64,000 nucleotides of DNA from DATFDN01 sp963756495 (GTDB taxonomy: Bacteria > Pseudomonadota > Alphaproteobacteria > Acetobacterales > Acetobacteraceae): positions 620,001 through 684,000 of the forward strand of contig CAVWNS010000014.1 in the NCBI GenBank assembly GCA_963756495.1. The letters run 5' to 3'. Under the pieces are notes generated by a model. It did no database searches and was not told the origin of the DNA. It saw only the letters and a program-made list of their open reading frames with translations. Shown one piece after another: positions 19,155 through 27,531 of this stretch. The position numbers were made by a program, and so were the translations under genes. Numbering within the stretch: the stretch's first letter is position 1; each line of letters starts with the position of its first letter.

Positions 19155-19260
19155 GTGATATCTCGGCGCCATGGTCGGCCAGGCGCAGCGTGCAGGACGA
19201 GCCGACGACGACCGAGGTCAGGTCGGGCATGCGGATGCCGGCGAACGGTGCCGTGGGCAT
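19155..19260 (-). pseudogene. CaiB/BaiF CoA-transferase 5' stub
   Basis: From an ATG at 19260 on the minus strand the first 35 codons read PFAGIRMPDLTSVVVGSSCT then LRLADHGAEI, the typical N-terminus of family III CoA-transferases. After GAEI the similarity stops, so the rest of the gene was lost, probably with arrival of the neighbouring IS. Confidence 0.55.
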
Positions 19261-19337
19261 GACGGCAACTCCGGTCGGGTCTTGCCTTCGCACGCGTCAC
19301 TAGCCAGCCTGGGTCCGGCGCGCAATGAGAGGATACG

Positions 19338-20243
19338 ATGAGCCAGCCCGCCTGCCTGCACGACCACGCACGGTGGGGTGCCGCCGACCGGATCGGGGCG
19401 GCCAACCTGCTCACCCCGGCGAAGCGGCTGGCCGCGCTGCGCTCCGTCGTGGACGGGCGCGTCTATGACCTGAGCCACGAGATCAGCGCCGGCGCGCCGT
19501 TCATGGCGCCGAACCAGACGCCGTTCCTGCTGTCGATCTGGGCGTCGTGGCGCGATTCCATTAAGCGCCGCCGCGCCATGGGCGCGCGCAACGATGCCGG
19601 GGCGAATGTCGAGCGCATCGAGATGACCGCGCATGTCGGCACGCATATCGACGCGCTAGGTCATTTCAGCATCGGCGACCAACTCTATAACGGGCTGTCG
19701 GCGGCCGAGACCGTCACCGACTGGGGGCTGGAGCAGCTCGGCATCGAGCAGGCGCCGCCGATCATCACGCGCGGCGTGCTGCTGGACGTGGCCGGGCTGG
19801 ACGGCGCGGCGCATCTGGAACCGGGCCGCGCGATCACGCAGGACGCGCTGGCCCATGCGGCCGAGATGGCCGGGGTCGCGATCGAGCCCGGCGACGTCGT
19901 GCTGATCCGCACCGGCTGGGGCCGCTATTTCGGCGTGGACAACGCGCGCTACCTGCAGGGCGAGCCCGGCATCGACGTGCCCGCCGCGCGCTGGCTGACC
20001 GCGCGCGACGTGGTCGGGATCGGCTGCGACAACATGGCCGTCGAGGTCCTGCTCAACCCGGACCCGGCTCTGTCGATGCCGGTGCATCAGCATGCGCTGG
20101 CCGAGGCGGGGGTGCATCTGATCGAGAATGTCGCCCTGGAGGCGCTGGCGGCCGACAAGGTGGGCGCGTTCTGCCTGATCCTGCTGCCCATCAAGTTCAA
20201 GGGCGCCACCGGCTCCCCGGTGCGGCCCGTCGCCCTGGTCTGA
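19338..20243 (+). CDS. Cyclase-family metal-dependent hydrolase
   Basis: A 301-residue protein of the cyclase/KynB fold. The metal-binding signature HVGTHIDALGH is at 99-109, and a second block, PGDVVLIRTGWGRYF, is typical. Relatives include kynurenine formamidase and isatin hydrolase, so it probably hydrolyses an amide or lactam in the cytosol using Mn or Zn. The ATG at 19338 follows GAGAGGATACG. It is convergent with xthA, 3 bases apart. The substrate is unknown. Confidence 0.85.
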   Translation: MSQPACLHDHARWGAADRIGAANLLTPAKRLAALRSVVDGRVYDLSHEISAGAPFMAPNQTPFLLSIWASWRDSIKRRRAMGARNDAGANVERIEMTAHVGTHIDALGHFSIGDQLYNGLSAAETVTDWGLEQLGIEQAPPIITRGVLLDVAGLDGAAHLEPGRAITQDALAHAAEMAGVAIEPGDVVLIRTGWGRYFGVDNARYLQGEPGIDVPAARWLTARDVVGIGCDNMAVEVLLNPDPALSMPVHQHALAEAGVHLIENVALEALAADKVGAFCLILLPIKFKGATGSPVRPVALV

Positions 20244-20246
20244 GGC

Positions 20247-21017
20247 TTAGGGAAGCTCGACCACCACCGGGACGTGGTCCGAGGGCTGCGCCTCGCCGCG
20301 CACGGCGCGGTCGGGCTCGGCGCGGGTCAGGCGCTCGGCGAGCGTAGGCGACAGCAGGATATGGTCGATCCGCAGGCCGCGGTCGCGCGGCCAGGCGCCG
20401 GCCTGATAGTCCCAGAAGGTGTAGACCGGCCCGTGCGGGTGCGCCGCGCGCACCGCATCGGTCAGGCCCATCCACAGCAGGCGGCGGAACCGCGCCCGCG
20501 TCTCGGGGCGCACCAGCGCGTCGGTTGGCGGCAGGGTGCCGGGGGCGGCGTCCACATCGGCGGGGCAGACATTGAAGTCGCCGGCAATGGCGAGCGGCGT
20601 GTCGCGCGCCAGCAGCGCCTCGGCGCGGTCGGCCAAGCGGTCCATCCAGGCGAGCTTGTAGGCGTACCCCGCCTCGCCGCCGGAATTGCCGTTGGGGAGA
20701 TAGATGCCGATGAGCGTGATGCCCGCCGCCTCGATTTCGATGTAGCGGGCTTGGACGTCGTCCTCGGGCAGGCCGGGCAGGCGGCGGTGCGTCACGGTGA
20801 ACGGCACGCGCGCCAGCACCGCAACCCCGTTATAGGCCTTCTGCCCGACCGCCTCGGCGACGTAGCCCAGCCCGGTGAAGTTCAGCCCCGGAAAGGCGGC
20901 GGCCTCGCACTTGATCTCCTGCAACAGCAGGATGTCGGGCTGCGCCTTCTCCAGCCAGCGGCAGACATGCGGCTCGCGCTGGCGGATCGAGTTGACGTTC
21001 CAGGTGGCGAGCTTCAC
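20247..21017 (-). CDS. xth: Exodeoxyribonuclease III (AP endonuclease)
   Basis: A 256-residue exonuclease-endonuclease-phosphatase fold enzyme for base-excision repair. Visible catalytic blocks are TWNVNSIRQR, LLLQEIKCE (metal-binding Glu34), GIYLPNGN, IAGDFNVCP and the C-terminal SDHVPV. Length is normal for XthA. It cuts DNA 5' of abasic sites and removes 3' blocks. It may be co-transcribed with the two minus-strand genes upstream. Confidence 0.93.
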   Translation of the reverse strand: MKLATWNVNSIRQREPHVCRWLEKAQPDILLLQEIKCEAAAFPGLNFTGLGYVAEAVGQKAYNGVAVLARVPFTVTHRRLPGLPEDDVQARYIEIEAAGITLIGIYLPNGNSGGEAGYAYKLAWMDRLADRAEALLARDTPLAIAGDFNVCPADVDAAPGTLPPTDALVRPETRARFRRLLWMGLTDAVRAAHPHGPVYTFWDYQAGAWPRDRGLRIDHILLSPTLAERLTRAEPDRAVRGEAQPSDHVPVVVELP

Positions 21018-21074
21018 GGACGGCGCCTCATGCGGTCGCGGTGCGTGAGCCCCGGCCTCATAGAAGCCAGGGCC

Positions 21075-21329
21075 TCACAGCCAGTGGAACCCGTGCGCCA
21101 TGACGGCGAGGATGCCGCCAAAGCCGGCGATGGTCATCCCGAAGCCGCCCACCATGATGCCGATCAGCCAGCGGAAATCGGCGTGACTCTCGGCCGAGAA
21201 CTGGTCGATGCGCGTGTCCATCGTGTCCAGCCGCCGTTCGATCCGGTCGAGCGCCGCCTTGGTGGAACGTGCGATCTCCTCCAGCACGGCGGTTCGCGCA
21301 GGAATGTCGTCGGTGGTGGTCGCACTCAT
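21075..21329 (-). CDS. Small coiled-coil protein with C-terminal membrane helix
   Basis: Eighty-four residues: a charged coiled coil (KAALDRIERRLDTMDTRIDQF) followed by one glycine-rich membrane helix (IGIMVGGFGMTIAGFGGIL). No family function is recognised. A comparable arrangement occurs in the truncated gene at 8577-8903. It lies between xth and the erpA-like gene on the same strand, so co-expression is likely. Confidence 0.65.
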   Translation of the reverse strand: MSATTTDDIPARTAVLEEIARSTKAALDRIERRLDTMDTRIDQFSAESHADFRWLIGIMVGGFGMTIAGFGGILAVMAHGFHWL

Positions 21330-21358
21330 GCCTTCGCCTCCGCTGACTCGGGCGTGTC

Positions 21359-21697
21359 TCAGTCCACGGAGAAGCTCGTCCCGCAGCCGCAGGCGGAGGT
21401 GGCGTTCGGGTTGCGGACGGCGAAGTGGCTGCCCATCAGCTCGTCGGTGAAGTCGAGCTCGGCGCCGGCGAGCAGGTCGAGGCTGGCGGGATCGACCACC
21501 ACCTGGGCCGGGCCGTGCTCGATCAGCAGGTCGTCCGGCTGGCGCTGCTCATCCAGCTCGAAGCGGTACTGAAAGCCGCTGCAACCGCCCGCCAGCACGG
21601 CGACCCGCAAGGCGACGGGCCGGCCATCGGCGGCGGTGATCTCGGCGATGCGCCGGGCGGCGCGGTCGGTCAGGCCAAAGCTCGGGGTCGCTTCCAT
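21359..21697 (-). CDS. erpA: A-type iron-sulfur carrier (ErpA/IscA family)
   Basis: A 112-residue A-type carrier with the three conserved cysteines: Cys39 in AGGCSGFQY and Cys103/Cys105 in SACGCGTSF. It delivers Fe-S clusters to apoproteins. The internal ATG at 21697 (MEATPSFGLTD) is preferred over one 27 bases upstream because it begins at the family N-terminus. It is divergent from dgt. ErpA versus IscA is not certain without an isc/suf context. Confidence 0.87.
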   Translation of the reverse strand: MEATPSFGLTDRAARRIAEITAADGRPVALRVAVLAGGCSGFQYRFELDEQRQPDDLLIEHGPAQVVVDPASLDLLAGAELDFTDELMGSHFAVRNPNATSACGCGTSFSVD

Positions 21698-21762
21698 AAG
21701 GGTAAGATAGGCCCTGGGCGCCACGAATTGAAGCCGCGTGCGGCGCGGTGTAAGGCCCCGCC

Positions 21763-22920
21763 ATGAGCGTCGCGCCTGCCGACAAGGCTCCTTGGGCCGT
21801 CCACGCCAGCCGGGGCCGGTTCCACCTGGAGCCGGAAAGCCCCACGCGCTCGCCGTTCCAGCGCGACCGTGACCGCATCATCCACAGCACCGCCTTCCGC
21901 CGCCTGCAATACAAGACCCAGGTCTTCGTCAACCACGAGGGCGATTTCTTCCGCACCCGCCTGACCCATTCGATCGAGGTGGCGCAGATCGCCCGCTCCA
22001 TCGCCCGCGCGCTGCGGCTCGACGAGGACCTGACGGAGGCGCTGGCGCTGGCGCACGATCTGGGGCATCCGCCGTTCGGCCATGCCGGGGAGGAGGCGCT
22101 GAACCGGGCGATGAAGCCGTTCGGCGGGTTCGATCACAACGCGCAGTCGCTGCGCGTCGTCACCTTGCTGGAAAGCCGCTATGCCGCCTTCGACGGGCTC
22201 AACCTGACCTGGGAGACGCTGGAGGGGCTGGTCAAGCACAACGGCCCGCTGGCCCGGCCCCCCGCCTATATCGCCGACTACAGCGCACGCCACCCTCTGG
22301 AGCTGACCACGCAGGCGGGCGCCGAGGCACAGGTCGCCTCGCTGGCCGACGACATCGCCTATCACAGCCACGACCTCGACGATGGGCTGTGCGCCGGCCT
22401 GTTCGGGCCCGAGGAGATCGCGCATCTGCCGGTGGTGGGCGAGGCGCTCCAGGCCGCCCGACGCGCCAGCCTGGACGTGCCGCCCCCGCGCCTGCGCCAC
22501 GAGACGATCCGGCGGGTGATCGACGCGCTGGTCAGGGACGCCATCACGGAGAGCGGGCGCCGGCTGGGCAAGCTCGCCCCCGGCAGCGCCGAGGCGGTGC
22601 GCCGGTCGAAGACCCGCATGATCGCCTTCAGCCCGCCGATGGCGGAGGCGAACCGCACCATCAAGGACTTCCTGTTCGCGCGCATGTACCATCACTGGCG
22701 GGTCAACCGCATGACCACCAAGGCGCGCAGGCTGACGGAGGAGCTGTTCCGGCTGCTGCACGCCGACCCGTCGCTGCTGCCCGACGACTGGCGCGCCCGC
22801 GCGGGCGAGGGCGGCGGCGCGCGTGCGGCCGGCGTCGTCAGCGACTACGTTGCCGGCATGACCGACCGCTTCGCCGCCGACGAGCATCGCCGGCTCACCG
22901 ATATCGCCGTCTCGGGATAG
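21763..22920 (+). CDS. dgt: dGTPase-like HD-domain triphosphohydrolase
   Basis: A 385-residue HD-superfamily protein. Motifs are RDRIIHSTAFRRLQYKTQVF, the metal-binding TRLTHSIEVAQIARSIAR, and LALAHDLGHPPFGHAGE with the HD pair. It hydrolyses dNTPs to deoxynucleosides and triphosphate. It precedes argS by 13 bases, the usual alphaproteobacterial dgt-argS-SPOR order. Confidence 0.93.
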   Translation: MSVAPADKAPWAVHASRGRFHLEPESPTRSPFQRDRDRIIHSTAFRRLQYKTQVFVNHEGDFFRTRLTHSIEVAQIARSIARALRLDEDLTEALALAHDLGHPPFGHAGEEALNRAMKPFGGFDHNAQSLRVVTLLESRYAAFDGLNLTWETLEGLVKHNGPLARPPAYIADYSARHPLELTTQAGAEAQVASLADDIAYHSHDLDDGLCAGLFGPEEIAHLPVVGEALQAARRASLDVPPPRLRHETIRRVIDALVRDAITESGRRLGKLAPGSAEAVRRSKTRMIAFSPPMAEANRTIKDFLFARMYHHWRVNRMTTKARRLTEELFRLLHADPSLLPDDWRARAGEGGGARAAGVVSDYVAGMTDRFAADEHRRLTDIAVSG

Positions 22921-22933
22921 GACGAAAACGCCG

Positions 22934-24718
22934 ATGACCGATCTTTACGCCGAGATGCGCGCGCGCGTGCTTGACGCCGTGCGGGCGGTGGTGCCCGACC
23001 TGCCGGCGGCGATCGCGGCGCGGGTGGAGGTGACGCCCACGCGCGAGGAGGCGCACGGGGACATGGCCACCAACGCCGCGCTGGTGGCCGGCAAGGCGGC
23101 CCGGATGGCGCCGGCGAAGCTCGCCGCCGCGCTGATCGAGCGGCTGCGCGACGTCCCCGAGATCGCCCACGCCGAGGCGGCCGGGCCGGGCTTCGTCAAT
23201 CTGCGCCTGCACCCGGCGGCGCTGCGCGCCATCCTGCCGGCGATCCTGCGCGCCGGCGAGGCCTATGGCGAGAGCGGCGCCGGCGGCGGGCTCGCGGTTA
23301 ATGTCGAGTATGTCTCGGCCAATCCCACCGGCCCGCTGCATATCGGTCACTGCCGGGGTGCCGTGGTGGGCGACGCGCTGGCCAACCTGCTCGCCAAGGC
23401 CGGGTACGCGGTCACCAAGGAGTTCTACGTCAACGACGCCGGCGCGCAGGTCGCGGCACTCGCCTGGGCGGCGTACTGGCGCTACCTCCAGGCGATCGGC
23501 ACGAAATTGTCGGAGGAGGCGTTCGCCGCGCTCGTCCCCGGCGGATTGCAGTACCGCGGCGACTACCTGATCGAAGTCGGCGCGGCGCTCGCCGTGGAGC
23601 ACGGGCCGGCGCTGGCCGCCCCCGATCGCGGCCCGGCCGAGCCGGCGCTGTGGTTCGAGACCGTCCGCGAGGCGGCGATCGCGGCGATGATGCAGGTGAT
23701 GGGCGAGGACCTCGACGCCCTCGGCGTGCGACAGGACGTGTTCAGCTCCGAACGCGCGCTGGTCGCCGCCGATGCCACCGACGCGGTGATCGCCCGCCTC
23801 GGCGCGGAAGGCCTCGTCTATGAGGGCGTCCTGGAACCGCCCAAGGGCAAGACCCCGGAGGACTGGGAGCCGCGGCCGCAGACCCTGTTCCGCGCCACCG
23901 CGTTCGGCGACGACGTCGATCGCCCGCTGCGCAAGTCCGACGGGTCCAACACCTACTTCGCCAACGACATCGCCTATCACGCCGACAAGCTCGCGCGCGG
24001 CTTTGCCCTGCTGATCGACGTGCTGGGCGCCGATCACGGCGGCTATGTGCCGCGCCTGAAGGCGGCCGTCGCGGCACTCTCGCGCGGGCAGGCCACCTTG
24101 GAGGCGGTGCTGTGCCAGACCGTGCATGTGGTGCGCGCCGGCAAGCCGGTGCGGATGTCCAAGCGGGCCGGCACCTACGTCACCTTGCGCGACCTGATCG
24201 ACGAGGTCGGCCGCGACGCCGTGCGGTTCACCATGCTGACCCGCAAGGCAGACGCGCAGATGGAGTTCGACCTGGACCAGGTGGTGGCGCAGACGCGCGA
24301 CAACCCGGTGTTCTACGTCCAGTACGCGCATGCGCGCTGCCGCTCGGTCCTGCGCGCGGCGGTGGAGATGTTCGGCGCGCAGGCGACGGCGGACGCCGTG
24401 CTGGCCGAAATGCCCCTGGACGCGCTGCAAGCGGAGCCGGAACTGGCGCTGATCCGGCGGCTGGCGCACTGGCCGCGCAGCGTCGAGGCCGCCGCCCAGG
24501 CGCGAGAACCGCACCGGATCGCGTTCTTTCTCTACGATCTCGCAGCGGATTTTCATATGCTGTGGAACAGAGGCAAGGACAACTCGACGTTGCGCTTCCT
24601 GCAAGCCGGAAACCGGGCGGACAGCCTGGCCCGGCTCGCCCTGGTCGCCGCGACCGCCGTGGTGATCCGCTCGGGCCTCTCCGTGATGGGCGTCGTGCCC
24701 GTCGAGGAAATGCGCTGA
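22934..24718 (+). CDS. argS: Arginyl-tRNA synthetase
   Basis: A 594-residue class I synthetase charging tRNA-Arg. An N-terminal additional domain is followed by the HIGH-type motif GPLHIGHCRGAVVG (HIGH at 136-139), a KMSKS-type RMSKRAGTYVTL and the C-terminal anticodon-binding helical domain (DFHMLWNRGKDNSTLRFL). Full length. A GC-rich hairpin at 24722-24744 lies between it and the SPOR gene. Confidence 0.96.
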   Translation: MTDLYAEMRARVLDAVRAVVPDLPAAIAARVEVTPTREEAHGDMATNAALVAGKAARMAPAKLAAALIERLRDVPEIAHAEAAGPGFVNLRLHPAALRAILPAILRAGEAYGESGAGGGLAVNVEYVSANPTGPLHIGHCRGAVVGDALANLLAKAGYAVTKEFYVNDAGAQVAALAWAAYWRYLQAIGTKLSEEAFAALVPGGLQYRGDYLIEVGAALAVEHGPALAAPDRGPAEPALWFETVREAAIAAMMQVMGEDLDALGVRQDVFSSERALVAADATDAVIARLGAEGLVYEGVLEPPKGKTPEDWEPRPQTLFRATAFGDDVDRPLRKSDGSNTYFANDIAYHADKLARGFALLIDVLGADHGGYVPRLKAAVAALSRGQATLEAVLCQTVHVVRAGKPVRMSKRAGTYVTLRDLIDEVGRDAVRFTMLTRKADAQMEFDLDQVVAQTRDNPVFYVQYAHARCRSVLRAAVEMFGAQATADAVLAEMPLDALQAEPELALIRRLAHWPRSVEAAAQAREPHRIAFFLYDLAADFHMLWNRGKDNSTLRFLQAGNRADSLARLALVAATAVVIRSGLSVMGVVPVEEMR

Positions 24719-24754
24719 AGCCGCGGGCGCCTCGCCCGCGCGGGAGAGGTTGCC

Positions 24755-25540
24755 TTGTCCGACCAGCTTGCCGAGCGAGAGCCGGCCTATCGCGTGCCCC
24801 GTGCCGGGCGGATGGACCCGGCGACCAAGCGATTGGCGGTGATCGCCGCCGGGCTGGGCGGTGCGCTGTTCGTGGTGGTGGGCGCGTGGTCCACGCTGGG
24901 CGGCGAGCATTCCGGCCCGGTGCCCGTCATCGCCCCGCCGGCCGGCCCGCTGCGCGTCAGGCCCGACAATCCGGGCGGGCTGAAGGTCGCCAACGACACG
25001 ATCCTGTCGGGCCGGCTGAGCGATGCCGGCGGCGACAAGCTGGCGCCGGGCCCGGAGGCGCCCGACCCGCAGGGTCTCACCGAGCCGCCGGCGCCCGCCG
25101 AGCCCGCCGCGCCCATGCTCCGCACGGAGACCGCGCCCGTGGCAGGCACGCCGGCGCAGAGTGCGCCGGGGCAAAACGCCATGGGTGCGCCGGCGCACCC
25201 GCCTGTTGCGCGCGCCGAGCCGCCGGTCGCGGCGGCCCATGCCGCGCCGGTACCCGCGCCCCCTCCCGTCAAAGCTGCTGCCGTTTCCGCCGGTGCCGCG
25301 CATGGCGCGCAGGTGCAGCTCGCCGCCGTGCCGACGCGCCAGGAGGCCGAGGCGGCGTGGCGGACGCTGGCACATCGCGACGCCCTGGGTGGGCACGCGC
25401 CGAGCTTCAGCCAGGTGCAGGTGAACGGCAAGACGTGGTGGCGGATTCGCACCGGCGGCTTTGCCGACGAGGCGCAGGCGCGCGGGTTCTGCGAAAAGCT
25501 GCGCGCCGACGGCGGGACGTGCTCGGTGGCGCGGTTCTGA
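24755..25540 (+). CDS. SPOR-domain membrane protein
   Basis: A 261-residue protein, probably starting at TTG 24755. A short cytoplasmic N-terminus is followed by one membrane helix (LAVIAAGLGGALFVVVGAW), a long Pro/Ala-rich linker and a C-terminal SPOR domain (VQLAAVPTRQEAEAAWRTL, then WWRIRTGGFADEAQARGFC). SPOR domains bind denuded septal peptidoglycan, so a cell-division or envelope role is expected. It follows argS. The nagZ and scpA genes that often come next are missing here. Confidence 0.85.
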   Translation: MSDQLAEREPAYRVPRAGRMDPATKRLAVIAAGLGGALFVVVGAWSTLGGEHSGPVPVIAPPAGPLRVRPDNPGGLKVANDTILSGRLSDAGGDKLAPGPEAPDPQGLTEPPAPAEPAAPMLRTETAPVAGTPAQSAPGQNAMGAPAHPPVARAEPPVAAAHAAPVPAPPPVKAAAVSAGAAHGAQVQLAAVPTRQEAEAAWRTLAHRDALGGHAPSFSQVQVNGKTWWRIRTGGFADEAQARGFCEKLRADGGTCSVARF

Positions 25541-25597
25541 CGATCGCGCCCTTCTTGTCGACAGTCAGCGCCGCGCCGCCTCGGGTACCGCCTCGTC

Positions 25598-25629
25598 CGC
25601 CTTCAGCCGGAGCAATCGGGCTGAAGGCG
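25598..25629 (+). terminator. Hairpin downstream of the SPOR gene
   Basis: A perfect 11-base inverted repeat, CGCCTTCAGCC and GGCTGAAGGCG, with a 10-base loop, 57 bases after the SPOR stop. No T run follows, so termination is plausible but unproven. Confidence 0.5.
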
Positions 25630-25691
25630 CGATGGTCCATCCCTGGACGGCGACGGAGACGATCAGGACACAGCTCGTGCCGGAGAGGCGT

Positions 25692-25994
25692 TTATGTGCC
25701 GGGCAGCTCCAGCCTGACGTCGCAGTTCGTCATGGTGTACTGATTGACGAAGAACGGTTGGATAACAGCCATCGTTTCCTTCCGTTTCGGGCTTTCCCAG
25801 AATGCCCGCATGGCGTCGTCGCTCTCCCAAAGCGAGATCGAATACCCGGCGTCGGGGTCGTTTTGGTCCCGGGCGAGCCATTGCGTCCTGAGCCCACTGA
25901 TCTCTCCGCGCACCGCCATTGCTCTCTTGAATGCGGCCTCGAAGCCGTCCCACTGACCAGGGAGGATCTTGCCCCAGACGATCCGCATGTGCAT
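25692..25994 (-). CDS. Antibiotic biosynthesis monooxygenase (ABM)-like protein
   Basis: A 100-residue dimeric alpha-beta barrel-type protein: MHMRIVWGKILPGQWDGFE, ISLWESDDAMRAFWES. These small proteins act as monooxygenases or stress/ligand-binding proteins. The motif GYSISLWES is typical of the ABM domain. It lies 29 bases after the bacterioferritin-like gene on the same strand and may be co-transcribed with it. Confidence 0.72.
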   Translation of the reverse strand: MHMRIVWGKILPGQWDGFEAAFKRAMAVRGEISGLRTQWLARDQNDPDAGYSISLWESDDAMRAFWESPKRKETMAVIQPFFVNQYTMTNCDVRLELPGT

Positions 25995-26023
25995 TTGACT
26001 TCTCCCTTATGGCTCTCGGTTCT

Positions 26024-26485
26024 TTATTCAGACGCACGGAAGACCGATAGATCTCCTGGATGCCTCAACATCTTGTTCACTTCGCCGGCATGGGTCTCCT
26101 CTGCGAGGACCATCTGCCGTGCATACTCTTCCAGCATGATGGACTTGCCCTCCGCTTCCTGGAGCAGCTCTTTGTACAGCACAAGCGCCCGACTTTCGTT
26201 CTCGAGCGATTCCTTCAGCATGGTGCCGATGTCGTGCTGATGACTGTCGAGCAGCTTGCCGATTTCCAATGACGGATAGGCGCCAAGGTTGGTGATCATC
26301 TCGCCCGCTTGTTGTGCGTGCACCAATGATTCGGCCGCTTGTTCGCGTAGCCACCCGACAATTGGAATGCGATTATAGCCGAACACGAGGAGCGAATAGT
26401 GCGTGTAGCGGACCACCCCTGCGAGCTCATGCTCCAGAATGCGGTTCAACAAGTCTACGACCTTTTCTACGGCGAGAGACGCCAT
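26024..26485 (-). CDS. Bacterioferritin-like diiron protein
   Basis: A 153-residue four-helix ferritin-like protein. Candidate ferroxidase residues are Glu20 (LEHELAGVVRYTHYS), Glu52 and His56 (AAESLVHAQQAGEM), Glu95/97 (SLENESRALVLY) and Glu129/130 with His132 (VLAEETHAGEV). The start is well supported by GGAGGAG 5 bases upstream. It stores or detoxifies iron. The bacterioferritin heme-ligand Met cannot be placed with confidence, so a Dps-like or DUF-type ferritin relative is possible. Confidence 0.82.
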   Translation of the reverse strand: MASLAVEKVVDLLNRILEHELAGVVRYTHYSLLVFGYNRIPIVGWLREQAAESLVHAQQAGEMITNLGAYPSLEIGKLLDSHQHDIGTMLKESLENESRALVLYKELLQEAEGKSIMLEEYARQMVLAEETHAGEVNKMLRHPGDLSVFRASE

Positions 26486-26828
26486 GGAACTCCTCCCACG
26501 GGGTAATGCCTCCGGGTCCCCAACTCCCTCGGGCATCATATGCCAAGACCAAAGAGCGCGATATCCGATGACCGGGGCCTTTACGACCGCGACCACGACC
26601 ACCATCGGATCGCGGAGTATCGCGTCATGGGATCGATCTCGCGGTGAGCGCGCCGGCTCCGATGCCGCCTGTGCGCGGCCACCCTGGATGGCCCCGCCTG
26701 CGAGCCGACCGCATTCGGATCTCGATGAACACCAGCAGCAGCGGCGTGCCCGGCGCGATCTGCTTGCGGGCAAGCCGCTTCTACGTACATACCCTGTATA
26801 TATCCATCTCGGAGTGCCGAAGGAGGCG
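26486..26828. other. Intergenic region with one possible 35-codon frame
   Basis: The stretch holds the upstream region of the bacterioferritin-like gene. A small plus-strand frame at 26540-26647 (MPRPKSAISDDRGLYDRDHD and on) has a plausible composition but no match. TACATACCCTGTATATAT near 26790 is unusually AT-rich and may be the promoter of the decayed antitoxin gene that follows. Confidence 0.35.
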
Positions 26829-27100
26829 ATGTTCACGCTTAAGCTGGAGGCGGAGTTGCGCGACCGGTTTATGGCGGAAGCAGAGGCCACATAGCGGCCC
26901 GCTTCCCAGCTCGTGCGCGAATTCATGCCGGATTTCGTCAAGCGGCAGCGTGCAGCCCGCGAGCATGACGTCTGGTTCCGTGCCGAAGTTGAGCAGGGTA
27001 TGCGCGAGGCCGATGACCCGAAGGTCAAACGCGTCCCCCACGAAGAACTCGCTGCGAGCTGGCGCCGGTAGCGCGAATTGGTCAAGCGGGCCGGTGCAAG
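26829..27100 (+). pseudogene. Ribbon-helix-helix antitoxin-like gene with stop codons
   Basis: AGGAGG lies just before the ATG. The frame reads MFTLKLEAELRDRFMAEAEA, stops at TAG (26892-26894), then continues in the same frame with RPASQLVREFMPDFVKRQR and RVPHEELAASWRR before another TAG (27069-27071). The N-terminus is CopG-like. It is a nonsense-broken antitoxin of a type II toxin-antitoxin pair whose toxin is not seen. Confidence 0.6.
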
Positions 27101-27357
27101 CGGGCCGATGAACGTACCGAGTGAGGGTTGAGTAGCTGCCAATCGCGGAGCGCAACCGCGAAAGCCAGCTCGCCTTCATTGGAGACCATAATCCCTGGGC
27201 CGCAATCGACATATGCGACGCAATCGAAAGGACCGTGCGCCACCTGGTGGCCTGCCCGCGATGTGGGGATTCTCCGTCTGATGCACGGCGCCCAACAATG
27301 GCCGACTGAGCGATAAAGCTCCTCATAGTTCCAGCAGACGTTTCTGGCGCTGAAAGT
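27101..27357. other. Spacer, no gene recognised
   Basis: Short frames exist on both strands, but none has recognisable motifs or a ribosome-binding site. Confidence 0.4.
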
Positions 27358-27462
27358 CCCCTCCCCCGATCCCCTCCCCTTGCGGGCTACGAGATTCAGA
27401 GATCGCACCCGGACCGCTCAACTCCCTCGCCGCCCCTGGGGGGCGGAGAGGGGGCGAGCCGC
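27358..27462. repeat. Intergenic C/G-run repeat related to 7122-7207
   Basis: Contains CCCCTCCCCTTGCGGG and, on the far side, GGGGGGCGGAGAGGGGGCGAG. It is a diverged, partly unpaired relative of the palindromes at 7122-7207 and 49234-49332, next to the IS110 end. Confidence 0.5.
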
Positions 27463-27531
27463 GTGGTGATGCCGGGAGGACGGCGAAGGATGTGTGACGC
27501 CGTAGTCTTGCGGGAGCGACTGTCTGGCATG

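Noticed and set aside
22895..25396. 833-codon minus-strand open frame opposite argS and the SPOR gene
   Set aside because: It is a shadow: no motifs, biased composition, and it spans two real plus-strand genes.
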